DNA from: Candidatus Nanopelagicales bacterium
GTDB taxonomy: Bacteria > Actinomycetota > Actinomycetes > S36-B12
DNA length: 64,000 bases
Direction: 5' to 3'
Assembly (NCBI GenBank): GCA_017854795.1
Contig: JAFMHB010000003.1
Coordinates: 77,047-141,046, forward strand
Positions 45,089 through 55,130 of this stretch are shown here, one piece after another; the stretch's first letter is position 1, and each line of letters starts with the position of its first letter. Position numbers and translations under genes: made by a program. The notes below the pieces were generated by a model. The model saw only the letters and a list, made by a program, of their open reading frames with translations. It searched no databases and was not told the origin of the DNA.

Positions 45089-47263
45089 ATGGTGTTTTTG
45101 GGCGAGCGCATTCCCTCATGGCACCGCTTGCTCTTGGTGATCCCTTTCCTAGTTTCCAGCCTGGCCGTAATCGGGGTTGGAGCAACACCCACGGCCGCTG
45201 ACCCTACGGGTTCGGTGATAGCTGTAGTGCTCGACCGGATGACTCCCATTGCGCCACGCCCCGGCAGCACCTTGCGGATTTCCGGAAAATTACTCAATTC
45301 GTCGGGTTCGGCGGTTAACAAGGTCTCTGCGCGTCTTGGAATTTCGGCCAGTCCGCTTGATGAGCGCGCTCAAGTCTCCAAAACCTCAGATCTTGAGCTC
45401 AATCCTGAAATTGACCCCGTTGACTATTTCCTTAACCGGACCAAGGTGGACGTGAGTGATGTGTTGAGGCCGGGTGATCAAGCCACCTTCGAGATTTCCG
45501 TCCCGGTAAATGACCTACCTCTTGGCCGTGATGGTGTCTACACCGTCATGATTGAGATTCTGGGATCGACCGGAGTAGGAAATGTGAGCCGCCAGGGTGG
45601 TGTCAGGACGTTTATTCCCTGGATGGGTCCGAAGTCCAATCCCATTGATTTGGTGTGGCTGTGGCCACTTGCTGACTACCCGGCTCAGGAAGCAAATGGC
45701 GTTCTGTTGAATGAGGGGATACCGCGTTCTTTGGCCCCAGGGGGTCGGCTTGCCTCACTTCTGGACATTGCAGTCAGAAACTCCAGCAAAGTGAGTTGGA
45801 TCGCAGATCCTCAATTACTGCAGGTCGCCCAAGACCTATCCGGTGGCTATCAAGTTCGCAGCGGTGATTCGATTTCAGTTGGTGATCTATCCCAAGACGC
45901 TGGTCAATGGTTGAACCGATTAGGACAGGCACTGAATTCGAGCCGGAATACGGAAGCTGCTGGATCGGCTTCCGCTGATCGGCTGCCACTTCGAGTGACA
46001 CCGTATGCAGATATTGATGCAAGTGCCGTAACACGTTCCGGTCTAGACACCGATGTTGTTCGTTCGACCACAACTGCGGCAGGTGTGGCATCTAGTGTTC
46101 TAGGTCAAAGTGTTGAAGGCACTTTATTTTGGGCGCCAAGTGGACGACTCAACAAGAAAACCGGCGACCTGCTGGCATCAAGTGGTGTTCGCACCGTGAT
46201 CCTGCGCGGTACAGCCCTGCCACCCTCGAACCCAGCAACTGTGTCAACCGGATTCGGTGTGTTAGGTACAACATACGGTGGAATGAATGCGGTACTCATT
46301 GACACTGGTTTGAGTACAACCTTAAGTCTTCCTCAAACTTCAGCATCCGATGAAATTTTGATGCGTCAACGATTTCTGGCCGAGACTGTCCTGCTCAGTC
46401 AACTTATTCCTACTGAATCTGCTTCCCGAATGATCGTTGTCGGTCCGCAGGACATTCACTGGAACCCTTCATCCCTTGCCCTTAATTCATTGTTAGACGC
46501 CACAGGGAAGGTGCCTTGGCTCAATGCAGCCTCACTCTCCGAGTTGCTCAACGAAAACAGTACCGAGATCCCGCGTAAGCGGCTTGGATACGGGCCCAGA
46601 GCCAGAGGTGCTGAACTCCCAGCCACCTATATCCAAAAAGTACAAGTAGCCAGTGATGAGTTGGCATCCCTTACAGCTGTACTCGACAACCCCAGTGGTA
46701 TCACGGATGCCTACTCTGAGGCGATCTTGCGGGCACAATCAAGTGCTTGGCGTCTCGACCCCGCTACGGGTGTTGAACTTGTTTCCAGTATTTCAACGAG
46801 TCTACGGGAGCAAATTAATAGGGTTTACGCCCTCTCCGAAGGAACAATCACGCTCTCTGGTGAGAGTGGTTTAGTTCCGGTAACCATTGCCAATGATCTT
46901 GATCGCAGCGTCACAATTGGTGTGCAGTTGCGGGGGATTCCCAATGTGCGTCTTGAGAGTGACCCCCTTTATGAAATCACCATTGGTCCCGGCAAGAAAG
47001 TCAGTGTTGAACTTGAGGCCACGGTTGTGGGTGGTCGAACATTGAGTGCTGGCGTTCAGTTACTCACCCCTGAAGGTCAAGATTTTGGGCTACCGGCACG
47101 AATTGAACTTGTTTCCACGGCATATGCCCGGGCCGCTGCTTGGGTGATTGGCGCGGCATTCGCTGCAATCGTTCTATTTGTTGTTGTGGGAATTACGCGG
47201 CGCGTTCACAAGGCTGCTACTGGAGCTCGGGGCAATTCACAGAAGAATGAGTCACATGTCTGA
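45089..47263 (+). CDS. DUF6049-family secreted/membrane protein (Rv3909-type position)
   Basis: Signal peptide LLLVIPFLVSSLAVIGVGATPTAADPTG, large extracytoplasmic region, C-terminal TM AAAWVIGAAFAAIVLFVVVGI; located between pcnA and murJ. Confidence 0.75.
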   Translation: MVFLGERIPSWHRLLLVIPFLVSSLAVIGVGATPTAADPTGSVIAVVLDRMTPIAPRPGSTLRISGKLLNSSGSAVNKVSARLGISASPLDERAQVSKTSDLELNPEIDPVDYFLNRTKVDVSDVLRPGDQATFEISVPVNDLPLGRDGVYTVMIEILGSTGVGNVSRQGGVRTFIPWMGPKSNPIDLVWLWPLADYPAQEANGVLLNEGIPRSLAPGGRLASLLDIAVRNSSKVSWIADPQLLQVAQDLSGGYQVRSGDSISVGDLSQDAGQWLNRLGQALNSSRNTEAAGSASADRLPLRVTPYADIDASAVTRSGLDTDVVRSTTTAAGVASSVLGQSVEGTLFWAPSGRLNKKTGDLLASSGVRTVILRGTALPPSNPATVSTGFGVLGTTYGGMNAVLIDTGLSTTLSLPQTSASDEILMRQRFLAETVLLSQLIPTESASRMIVVGPQDIHWNPSSLALNSLLDATGKVPWLNAASLSELLNENSTEIPRKRLGYGPRARGAELPATYIQKVQVASDELASLTAVLDNPSGITDAYSEAILRAQSSAWRLDPATGVELVSSISTSLREQINRVYALSEGTITLSGESGLVPVTIANDLDRSVTIGVQLRGIPNVRLESDPLYEITIGPGKKVSVELEATVVGGRTLSAGVQLLTPEGQDFGLPARIELVSTAYARAAAWVIGAAFAAIVLFVVVGITRRVHKAATGARGNSQKNESHV

Positions 47264-48923
47264 GCGGGCGTTGTTGGGTCCTAGCACCGTTATGGCCGCG
47301 GGCACCGTTACTTCACGCGTAACGGGAATCGCGCGCGACATCACGATGACGGCTGCGCTCGGATTCTTTTTGGTATCCGATGCATTTTCGTTGGGTAACT
47401 CACTTCCCAACATGATTTATATTTTAATTCTTGGTGGCGCATTAAACGCTGTCTTTATTCCACAACTCGTTCGCAAAATGAAAGACGACGCAGATGACGG
47501 ACGTGCTTATGCCGACCGACTCATTACGTTGACGGCAACGGCTTTACTTGCATTGTCGATCATTTCAATTATTTTGGCGCCATGGATTGTTGACCTTTAC
47601 ACACCGAGTGACTATCCACAAAGTGAGTTTGATTTAGCTGTTGCATTTACTCGCTTATGTTTACCACAGATATTTTTCTATGGTCTCTACACAATGTTCA
47701 GTCAAGTGTTGAACACCCGCGGAAAATTTGGTGCACCGATGTTCGCTCCCATCGCGAACAACATTGTGGCAATCTCAACCTTCCTTCTGTTCATTTATTT
47801 CGCAGGCACCAGTGCCGCAGCTGATGGCAATCTCACATCGGGTGAGATTTGGTTACTCGGCTTGGGTACCACTTTGGGTGTCGTTATTCAGGCCTGCATT
47901 TTGATTCCTGTCCTGTACCGCGCTGGATACGTGTGGCACCCACATTTTGATTGGAGGGGCTACGGTCTTCAAAAGGCAGGGAAACTGGCTGCATGGACAA
48001 TTGGTCTCGTACTTGTTAATCAATTGACGTACCTAGTAATCACGCGATTTGCTACCCAAGCGAACATCAATGCGATCTCGTCTGGCGCCGCGGCAGCGGG
48101 ACTCACTACCTACCAAAAAGCACATCTGGTTTTCATGTTGCCCCACAGTGTGATCACAGTTTCCGTCATCACGGCCTTACTTCCTTCACTTAGTCGAGTT
48201 GCACACTCAGGAAAACTCACTCAGGTTTCACGTGACCTCGTTGGCGCAATGCGTCTGGTTTCATTTCTCATTATTCCTGTTACGGCCATGATCTTGGTCG
48301 GTGGCACTTCAGTGGCTGTTTTGCTCTTTGACTTCGGTGCTGCAACAACCGATCAAGCCCGAATACTGGGCGGAGTCATCTCAGTCTTCATGCTGGGAAT
48401 GCTTCCATTTACTCTCTTTTACGTCTTACTGCGCGGCTTCTACTCACTGGAAGACACCCGAACCCCATTTTTCATCACTGTCGTTTTCTCGCTGGTCTTC
48501 CTTGGCCTTCTCGTCCCTATCTTTGGTCTCCTCACCGGTGAAGGTGTGCAAATCACCTACATTGCCTTGTGTTACAGCGCCTCTTACTGGGTAGGCCTCG
48601 TCATTGCCTGGATTGTTTTGGCCCGCAAGTTAGGTGGACTCTCATCACTTTCTGTAATCGGATCGATTGGACGAATGCTGGTCGTCGGCATTCTCTCTGT
48701 TCTCGTCATGCTGTTCACCCAAAGCCGACTCAATCAATTCTTTTTCGGTGACACCAATTTCGTGAATTATTCTGACAAAACCACGCTGCTTATTCGGCTA
48801 GTTTTGGTAATCCTTAGTGGAGCAGTCAGCTACATCGCTTTGTCTTGGCTCTTCCGTGTTCCTGAGATAACCCTTGCCTATCGTGTGTTCCGCGAGAAAC
48901 TAAGTCCTAAGGTGAAGTCGTGA
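47247..48923 (+). CDS. murJ: Lipid II flippase MurJ / MviN
   Basis: AAGTVTSRVTGIARDITMTAALG, ALNAVFIPQLVRKMK, multi-TM, LLRGFYSLEDTRTPFFITVV. Confidence 0.93.
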   Translation: MSHMSERALLGPSTVMAAGTVTSRVTGIARDITMTAALGFFLVSDAFSLGNSLPNMIYILILGGALNAVFIPQLVRKMKDDADDGRAYADRLITLTATALLALSIISIILAPWIVDLYTPSDYPQSEFDLAVAFTRLCLPQIFFYGLYTMFSQVLNTRGKFGAPMFAPIANNIVAISTFLLFIYFAGTSAAADGNLTSGEIWLLGLGTTLGVVIQACILIPVLYRAGYVWHPHFDWRGYGLQKAGKLAAWTIGLVLVNQLTYLVITRFATQANINAISSGAAAAGLTTYQKAHLVFMLPHSVITVSVITALLPSLSRVAHSGKLTQVSRDLVGAMRLVSFLIIPVTAMILVGGTSVAVLLFDFGAATTDQARILGGVISVFMLGMLPFTLFYVLLRGFYSLEDTRTPFFITVVFSLVFLGLLVPIFGLLTGEGVQITYIALCYSASYWVGLVIAWIVLARKLGGLSSLSVIGSIGRMLVVGILSVLVMLFTQSRLNQFFFGDTNFVNYSDKTTLLIRLVLVILSGAVSYIALSWLFRVPEITLAYRVFREKLSPKVKS

Positions 48924-50506
48924 TCGGTTCAGGAACCAAGTTCAATCGGTACACGCTGCTGGAAATTATCAGCGAGCACCCTCCCGTGGATGGAGGTCAG
49001 TTCACGGTTCAGTTGTGGCGTGGTCGCGACGACATCTTGGATCGAAACATTGCTATTCGTCTAATGCGGACACAAGATCAACGCTTGGTCAAAGTTCTCG
49101 GAGCTGCTCAAGCTGCCGCAATGGCCGATGACCGCCGACTTCTCCGAGTACTCGATATTCTCGATATTGGTGCTACGGAGGACGATCCCCCGTACACCGC
49201 AATTATTAGCGAATGGTGCACCGGGACACCACTTCACATTGCCGTTGACGGTGTAGACACCCCGGCATACGATGCCGAATTTTCACTGGATTCTGTTTCT
49301 AGTATTGCTTGGGCATTGAATGCCTGCCTATCAATTAATCTTGAGCACGGTCGGCTTCGCCCCAGTTGTATCTTCTTGACCGAAAACTCTGAAGTGTTAA
49401 TTAGTGGCCTCGCTGTTGACCACGCACTATTCGGCCCTTTGTTTGAGACACAGAGCTCACAGGATGCTACTACTGGGAGAGACGTTAACGGGCTGGGTTC
49501 ATTGCTCTACTGCTTCACAACAGGTTTGTGGCCCTACCCCGTGTATTCCAGTGAGAAGAATCCAGATCCAATGTTGAGCGTTCACGTTCCCTTCTCACCC
49601 AAAGCGGGAAAAGACATTCCGTTACCGTCGAGTGTAAAAGCGAGTATTCCTCGCGCCGTCGACGACATTGTCAGTCGAAGTGTGATCGGTGCAAGTAAGT
49701 CCCGCGGTGTAACGCGAATTCAAGACTCCCTCGGTTTCGCCAACTCAATTGCTGCTGCTCGGGATTACCACACCCCACTGAGCACGACAACTGTCCGAGC
49801 ACCTGTTGGTATCTCTCAAGACACTTCACCCAAAAGTGTTATAAAGCGTGTAATTGGTGTGGTGATTGCTGCCACCATCATCCTTGCTGTTTCATTATTG
49901 GGAATACAACTCCTAAGTGCATCCAACTCAACTACCGCTCAGGTGGATTCCGAAGGTAGCGTGGTCAACTCAACCGAAATTCTCACGAGCCCAGCGACCC
50001 CATACATTGAAATTGAAGTCGGCAATACCGCCGGCACCATTCCCATTGCCTCCGTGCGCTCATTTGACCCGCGCGGTGGTCCACCCAATGGTGCTTTGGG
50101 TACCGAACGAGAAAATAGTGCCCCACGCGCAATTGACGGTGATGCCGTCACCGCTTGGACCACCAAGACCTACAAAACTGCATCCCTTGGTAAAAAAGGT
50201 GGGGTTGGCTTGATCCTTGATCTTGGTGAGGAAGCGGATGTCACAGGTGTTTCTCTCGGGTTAGTTGGCTACGGAACCGACCTACAGGTTCGCGTTGCCA
50301 ATGAGATTTTGCCTGATCCAGATTTGTGGACAAAGTTGGTCAGTATTGATGACGCGGGCCCACAAATAGACCTTCGTGCCCCCAGACCCGTATCCGGTCG
50401 TTATGTGCTGATTTGGTTGACGGGTATTCCGCCAAAGGAGAGTGGGGAGAAATTCCAGGGGGGAATCACGAGTGCATCCGTATTCGGAGCGATCAAAGAC
50501 GACTGA
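48920..50506 (+). CDS. Pseudokinase-like protein with one TM and a C-terminal discoidin-like extracellular domain
   Basis: Kinase-like N-lobe, degenerate catalytic region (HGRLRPSCIFLTENSEVLISGLAVD: no HRD or DFG), TM VIGVVIAATIILAVSLLGIQLL, C-terminal AIDGDAVTAWTTKTYKTA...GLILDLGEEADVTGVSLGLVG. 4-nt overlap with murJ. Confidence 0.82.
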   Translation: MIGSGTKFNRYTLLEIISEHPPVDGGQFTVQLWRGRDDILDRNIAIRLMRTQDQRLVKVLGAAQAAAMADDRRLLRVLDILDIGATEDDPPYTAIISEWCTGTPLHIAVDGVDTPAYDAEFSLDSVSSIAWALNACLSINLEHGRLRPSCIFLTENSEVLISGLAVDHALFGPLFETQSSQDATTGRDVNGLGSLLYCFTTGLWPYPVYSSEKNPDPMLSVHVPFSPKAGKDIPLPSSVKASIPRAVDDIVSRSVIGASKSRGVTRIQDSLGFANSIAAARDYHTPLSTTTVRAPVGISQDTSPKSVIKRVIGVVIAATIILAVSLLGIQLLSASNSTTAQVDSEGSVVNSTEILTSPATPYIEIEVGNTAGTIPIASVRSFDPRGGPPNGALGTERENSAPRAIDGDAVTAWTTKTYKTASLGKKGGVGLILDLGEEADVTGVSLGLVGYGTDLQVRVANEILPDPDLWTKLVSIDDAGPQIDLRAPRPVSGRYVLIWLTGIPPKESGEKFQGGITSASVFGAIKDD

Positions 50507-50589
50507 TTCATGGCAAATTGGTCGGAATTAGGTGTCCCACAAGCAATGGGCAACCACAGAAGGTGCCGCCCTTTCATTAGGCTAATCGC

Positions 50590-51234
50590 GTGCCTGCAAC
50601 CGATCTCCACGAATTAAGTGATCGTGAGTTGATGGCAGCCCATGTCGCAGGGGATTCCCAAGCATTTAGTGAACTTATTTCTCGGCACAGGGACCGCCTC
50701 TGGTCGGTCTCACTTCGAACGACGGGTGACCCTGAAGAGGCCAGTGATGCCCTCCAGGACGCTTTGATCTCCGCTTTTCGACGTGCCGACCAATACCGTG
50801 GTGAAGCCGCCGTCACCACGTGGTTGCACCGGATTGTGGTCAATGCCGGATTGGATCGGCTTCGTCGCCGGGCGGTACGCCCTACAACCACTTTGCCTGA
50901 CCACCATGACAACAATGCCTTGGAGATCGTAGAGCCTCGGGACGCTATTACCGAGCGGGAGAACTGGATCGAGATCTCAGCTGCCCTTGCCGAGTTGCCG
51001 CAGGACCAAAGGGAAGCCATTATTTTAGTTGATGTCCAAGGGTACTCGGTTGAGGCGGCCGCAAAGGAACTTAATTGCCCCACTGGGACGATTAAAAGCC
51101 GATGTAGCCGTGGCCGAGCCAAACTCGCCGAGAGTTTGGGTCACCTGCGGAACCAAGACGTCGGAGAAATCGTCACAACGACAGATCGAGAATCAGCGGG
51201 CAGGAATTTAACCAAGTCAGGGGAGGAGGAGTAA
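50590..51234 (+). CDS. sigM: ECF-type RNA polymerase sigma factor (SigM-like)
   Basis: DSQAFSELISRHRDRLWSVSLRTTGDPEEASDALQDALISAFRRADQYRGEAAVTTWLHRIVVNAGLDRLRRR, LPQDQREAIILVDVQGYSVEAAAKELNCPTGTIKSRCSRGRAKLAE; upstream of trxB/trxA. Confidence 0.93.
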   Translation: MPATDLHELSDRELMAAHVAGDSQAFSELISRHRDRLWSVSLRTTGDPEEASDALQDALISAFRRADQYRGEAAVTTWLHRIVVNAGLDRLRRRAVRPTTTLPDHHDNNALEIVEPRDAITERENWIEISAALAELPQDQREAIILVDVQGYSVEAAAKELNCPTGTIKSRCSRGRAKLAESLGHLRNQDVGEIVTTTDRESAGRNLTKSGEEE

Positions 51235-51236
51235 AC

Positions 51237-52160
51237 GTGAAAGACCATAACGAAAGCTCCGAATTCCCAGAAGGTGAGTTCCCAGAAGGTGAGTTCCCAG
51301 AGGGTGAATTCAGGGAACCCTACGGCGACATAGCAGCCTATGGCCGGTACTTGGACGCTGAACCGCTAGAGGCGATGCCAACGAGTGTCTGGGAGCACAT
51401 CTCCACGACCCTCTCCTTAGAGTCCGCCGACCGAGTGATCCCGGATTCACCAGCAGCCCTTGGCTCAGATCCCGCGGTCCGTGAACTTGAGAGCTACCGA
51501 AAGCACCGTGTCGGGGGCAAATGGGTTGGTGGTTTGGTGGCTGCGAGTGTGACCCTGTTCGCTGTCGGGATAGGTGTCAATGTCCTAAATTCAGACACCG
51601 CTGATCAGAATTCTGTCGTCGCTGGGGCTCAGCCGGCTCAATCTGACTCGCTGGCTGCTGCTTCGCCTCAGATTATTCAGGCGGGTTTTGTCCCACCCGC
51701 TGTCGAAGTACTCGAAAGCGGCAGCGACTACAACTCGACGAATCTCAGGGACAATGTGACCCTCCTGTTGAGCAAACTGGGAATTAAGAAACCTATGGAC
51801 ATTTTCATGACTCCTGTGAGTGACATGACAACTAAAAAGATGACCAAAGCGACAGGGATGACGGGAAGTTTGGAATCCTTGCGCAACTGTCTCAATGAGA
51901 TCACCCAGTCGGAGTCCTCTCAGGCCATTTTCGTTGACCGAGCTACCTTCCAAGGGATGGACGCCGGAGTGATCGTGATACCTATGGTCATGTTCAAAGG
52001 CATGGATACTCTCGCAACCAGTGATGACCGAATGAAATTCGCATACGACCTTGAGTCCTCAGGGGCTGACCTTGGTGCACTTGATGTTTGGGTTGTTGGC
52101 CCTGACTGTGGAACTTTGGCACTTGATGTTTACTCACATGTGAGCCACTCACTCAAATAG
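51237..52160 (+). CDS. Putative anti-sigma factor / single-TM protein paired with SigM
   Basis: Immediately downstream of the sigma factor; single [24 protein letters not shown]-terminal EFPEG repeats. Confidence 0.7.
   Translation: MKDHNESSEFPEGEFPEGEFPEGEFREPYGDIAAYGRYLDAEPLEAMPTSVWEHISTTLSLESADRVIPDSPAALGSDPAVRELESYRKHRVGGKWVGGLVAASVTLFAVGIGVNVLNSDTADQNSVVAGAQPAQSDSLAAASPQIIQAGFVPPAVEVLESGSDYNSTNLRDNVTLLLSKLGIKKPMDIFMTPVSDMTTKKMTKATGMTGSLESLRNCLNEITQSESSQAIFVDRATFQGMDAGVIVIPMVMFKGMDTLATSDDRMKFAYDLESSGADLGALDVWVVGPDCGTLALDVYSHVSHSLK
51261..51305. repeat. Three 15-bp tandem repeats (GARTTCCCAGARGGT) encoding (EFPEG)3
   Basis: GAATTCCCAGAAGGT GAGTTCCCAGAAGGT GAGTTCCCAGAGGGT then degenerate GAATTC. 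Confidence 0.9.
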
Positions 52161-52237
52161 TTCAACCCGAGTCTGGAGCGGTAGACTCGCACCGCCCATA
52201 TATTCCTCGGCAGCACAAGTTGAAAGTAGTGGTTTTC

Positions 52238-53167
52238 GTGAGTGAAGTTCGCAACGTAATAATTGTTGGATCCGGTCCTGCCGGCTACACGGCAGCGGTT
52301 TACGCGGCGCGTGCGCAACTTAATCCACTCCTTTTTGAAGGGGCAGTGACCGCTGGTGGAGCGCTCATGAACACGACCGAGGTTGAGAACTTTCCTGGCT
52401 TTGAAGACGGAATCATGGGACCGCAGCTCATGGAAAATATGCGCGCACAAGCTGTTCGATTTGGCGCCGAGATTATTACCGATGACATAACCGAGATTAA
52501 CGTTGAAGGTGACATTAAGTCAGTGACTGACGGTGCTGGCAACGTTCATCAAGCCCGAACCTTGATTTTGGCTATGGGATCGGGTTACCGTGAACTTGGT
52601 TTGCCCAATGAGAAGCGACTCAGTGGTCACGGGGTTTCATGGTGTGCAACCTGTGATGGTTTCTTCTTCCGCGACCAAGACATTGCTGTCGTTGGAGGTG
52701 GTGACTCTGCACTAGAAGAAGCAACCTTCCTCACCCGATTCGCTAGGTCTGTGACACTGATTCACCGTCGCGGCGAACTTCGTGGCAGCAAGATCATGCA
52801 AGAGCGTGCGCTGGCAAACGAGAAGATTCACGTCGCTTGGAACAGTGAGGTTGCTGCAATTCATGGTGATGCAAAACTCTCTGGCATCACACTCCGCGAC
52901 ACGGAAAACGGCACCGAACGTGAACTCGCCGTCACCGGACTGTTCATCGCAATCGGCCATGATCCCCGATCGGAACTACTCCCAGGAAAAGTTGAACTCG
53001 ACCCCGAAGGCTACGTACTTGTTCAACCGAATTCGACCCGAACCTCGGCCCCTGGGGTGTTTGCCTGTGGGGATCTCGTTGACCACATCTACCGTCAGGC
53101 GATCACCGCGGCTGGAACCGGTTGCTCGGCAGCCCTTGACGCTGAGCGGTATCTCGCCCACCAGTAG
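52238..53167 (+). CDS. trxB: Thioredoxin-disulfide reductase
   Basis: [98 protein letters not shown]. Confidence 0.97.
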   Translation: MSEVRNVIIVGSGPAGYTAAVYAARAQLNPLLFEGAVTAGGALMNTTEVENFPGFEDGIMGPQLMENMRAQAVRFGAEIITDDITEINVEGDIKSVTDGAGNVHQARTLILAMGSGYRELGLPNEKRLSGHGVSWCATCDGFFFRDQDIAVVGGGDSALEEATFLTRFARSVTLIHRRGELRGSKIMQERALANEKIHVAWNSEVAAIHGDAKLSGITLRDTENGTERELAVTGLFIAIGHDPRSELLPGKVELDPEGYVLVQPNSTRTSAPGVFACGDLVDHIYRQAITAAGTGCSAALDAERYLAHQ

Positions 53168-53219
53168 CAGTAGCGCCAGACCTTTTCGCTAAGTTAGCCA
53201 CTAATCAAAGGAGAATCAC

Positions 53220-53540
53220 ATGGGAGCAACCAAAATCGTCACCGACGCCAACTTCGCCGACGAAGTACTCATGAGCGAGAAGCCCGTTCTCGTTGACTTT
53301 TGGGCCGAATGGTGTGGACCATGCAAGATGGTTGCCCCGATCCTTGAGGAAATTGCAGCAGCCAATGATGGAATCGTGATCGCAAAGATGAATGTTGACG
53401 AAAACCCGTCAACACCCGCCTCTTACGGCATCACGTCAATCCCCACCATGAACGTGTACCAGGGCGGTCAGATCGTAAAGACAATCATTGGTGCAAAGCC
53501 AAAGGCTGCTTTACTCGCTGACCTGGCTCCGTACCTGTAG
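53220..53540 (+). CDS. trxA: Thioredoxin
   Basis: VDFWAEWCGPCKMVAPILEEIA, YGITSIPTMNVYQGGQ. Confidence 0.97.
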   Translation: MGATKIVTDANFADEVLMSEKPVLVDFWAEWCGPCKMVAPILEEIAAANDGIVIAKMNVDENPSTPASYGITSIPTMNVYQGGQIVKTIIGAKPKAALLADLAPYL

Positions 53541-53543
53541 GCA

Positions 53544-54593
53544 ATGCTCCGCCTTGGTTCAACCGGGGCGGCCGTTGCGGAGGTTCGCGCACGGCTCGCG
53601 CACCTCGGTTTACTTGATAACAAGAACGACAGTACCGACACCGAAAATATCTATGATGAAAACGTCGCTATTGCTATTCGCACCTTTCAACAGGAGCGCG
53701 GAATCACCGTTGACGGTCTTGTTGGCCCAGAAACCTTTCGCCGTCTCGAGGAAGCGCGCTGGCAATTAGGGGATCGGGTACTTTCATTCACTCCGGGTCA
53801 TTTAATGGTCGGGGACGACGTAACCGAACTCCAGCGCCGGCTCAATCAACTGGGCTTTAATGCTGGGCGCCCTGATGGCATTTTTGGCTCAGGGACTGAT
53901 CTTGCACTGCGCGAGTTTCAACGTGGTGTGGGTGTAAGTGCTGACGGGACCTGCGCATTAGACACACTGCGTGCATTTGAGCGACTCTCTCGCTCGATTA
54001 TTGGTGGGGACTCGGGTGCATTACGTGAGCATGCATCCCTTGCCTCACTGCGAACTGGAATCGTAGACAAAGTGATCGTGATTGACCCGGGTGAGAGCGT
54101 CCACCCGGAATTGACTTACGCAATTTGCGCTCGAATCGAGGGTCGGTTGGCAGCCCTAGGTACTCAAGTTCTTCTGACCCGACCGGAAATTCCCGTGGTT
54201 CAGAAAACTCAGTCGACACTTGCGGAGTTTGCAAACGCTATGGACGCCGACATTGTGATCTCGTTGCATCTTGATCACGTGGAGAGCCCAAAACCCAATG
54301 GGATTTCTGTTTACTATTTTGGTTTGCCTAATGCTGGTGTCCATTCACCCGGTGGTCGAATTCTGGCGGGGTTAATAAATGAGGAACTCATCAGCCGAAC
54401 CGATCGGAAAGACTGTCAGATTCACGCGAGGACTTGGGACCTACTGCGGTTCACCAAGATGCCCACCGTTCGCATTGAGCTCGGATACATGTCTAACGTT
54501 GGAGATGCGAAGCGTTTAACCTCGGAGGCTTTCCACGACGCCGTGGCTGAAGGCGTTGTGGCAGCACTCACAAAGTTTTGCTCTCCCCGTTAG
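53544..54593 (+). CDS. CwlM-like protein: two peptidoglycan-binding domains plus a degenerate amidase_3 domain
   Basis: Two PG_binding_1-like repeats (TFQQERGITVDGLVGPETFRRL; LREFQRGVGVSADGTCALDTLRAF), then VIVIDPGESVHPELTYAICARIEGRLAALGTQVLLTR...ADIVISLHLDH...VRIELGYMSN; directly after trxA. Confidence 0.88.
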   Translation: MLRLGSTGAAVAEVRARLAHLGLLDNKNDSTDTENIYDENVAIAIRTFQQERGITVDGLVGPETFRRLEEARWQLGDRVLSFTPGHLMVGDDVTELQRRLNQLGFNAGRPDGIFGSGTDLALREFQRGVGVSADGTCALDTLRAFERLSRSIIGGDSGALREHASLASLRTGIVDKVIVIDPGESVHPELTYAICARIEGRLAALGTQVLLTRPEIPVVQKTQSTLAEFANAMDADIVISLHLDHVESPKPNGISVYYFGLPNAGVHSPGGRILAGLINEELISRTDRKDCQIHARTWDLLRFTKMPTVRIELGYMSNVGDAKRLTSEAFHDAVAEGVVAALTKFCSPR

Positions 54594-54669
54594 GCCAAAC
54601 CAGTCGCAATAGAAAACCTAGTCCAACGCCAATACCGATCAAAAGCACTGCCGAGAAGAATCTTTTCAC
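54568..54669 (-). CDS. 33-aa single-TM microprotein candidate
   Basis: GTG start at 54669, GGGAGG upstream, VKRFFSAVLLIGIGVGLGFLLRLVWPNGESKTL*. Too short for the ORF track in this form. Confidence 0.45.
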   Translation of the reverse strand: MKRFFSAVLLIGIGVGLGFLLRLVWPNGESKTL

Positions 54670-54699
54670 CTCGTACCTCCCATGTGGAAGACTACGCGA

Positions 54700-55128
54700 A
54701 TGAGTAACTGGGGCGGCTACACCCACCGGGTTCGATACAACGAGGTTGACCCGCAGAGCATTGTGTTCAATTCCCGCTACCTTGAGTTTTTTGATGCAGC
54801 TAATATTGAATTTTTCCGGGAATACGGCTATCCACTTGACGCAATGGCCGCGGCAGGACTCGAGCCTGTTGTTGTTGAGGCAAATATTCGCTACCACGCC
54901 TCGGCACAGGTCGATCAACTCCTTCATATTGATGTGAGTTGCCCACGATTGGGAAATACAAGTTTTGATTTGAGTTTTGAAGCTCGGATTCAGGATCCTG
55001 AAACTGGCTCACTCTCAGAGAGAGTCATCACTTCAGCGACTATCAGTTACGTGAATGTGGACCAAGTAACTAGGACGTCAACACCAATTCCACAGGAATT
55101 CCGAAGTTTCCTTGGGTCGGCAAAATAA
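54700..55128 (+). CDS. Acyl-CoA thioesterase (4HBT/hot-dog family)
   Basis: THRVRYNEVDPQSIVFNSRYLEFFDAANIEFFRE, NIRYHASAQVDQLLHIDV. Confidence 0.88.
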   Translation: MSNWGGYTHRVRYNEVDPQSIVFNSRYLEFFDAANIEFFREYGYPLDAMAAAGLEPVVVEANIRYHASAQVDQLLHIDVSCPRLGNTSFDLSFEARIQDPETGSLSERVITSATISYVNVDQVTRTSTPIPQEFRSFLGSAK

Positions 55129-55130
55129 AA

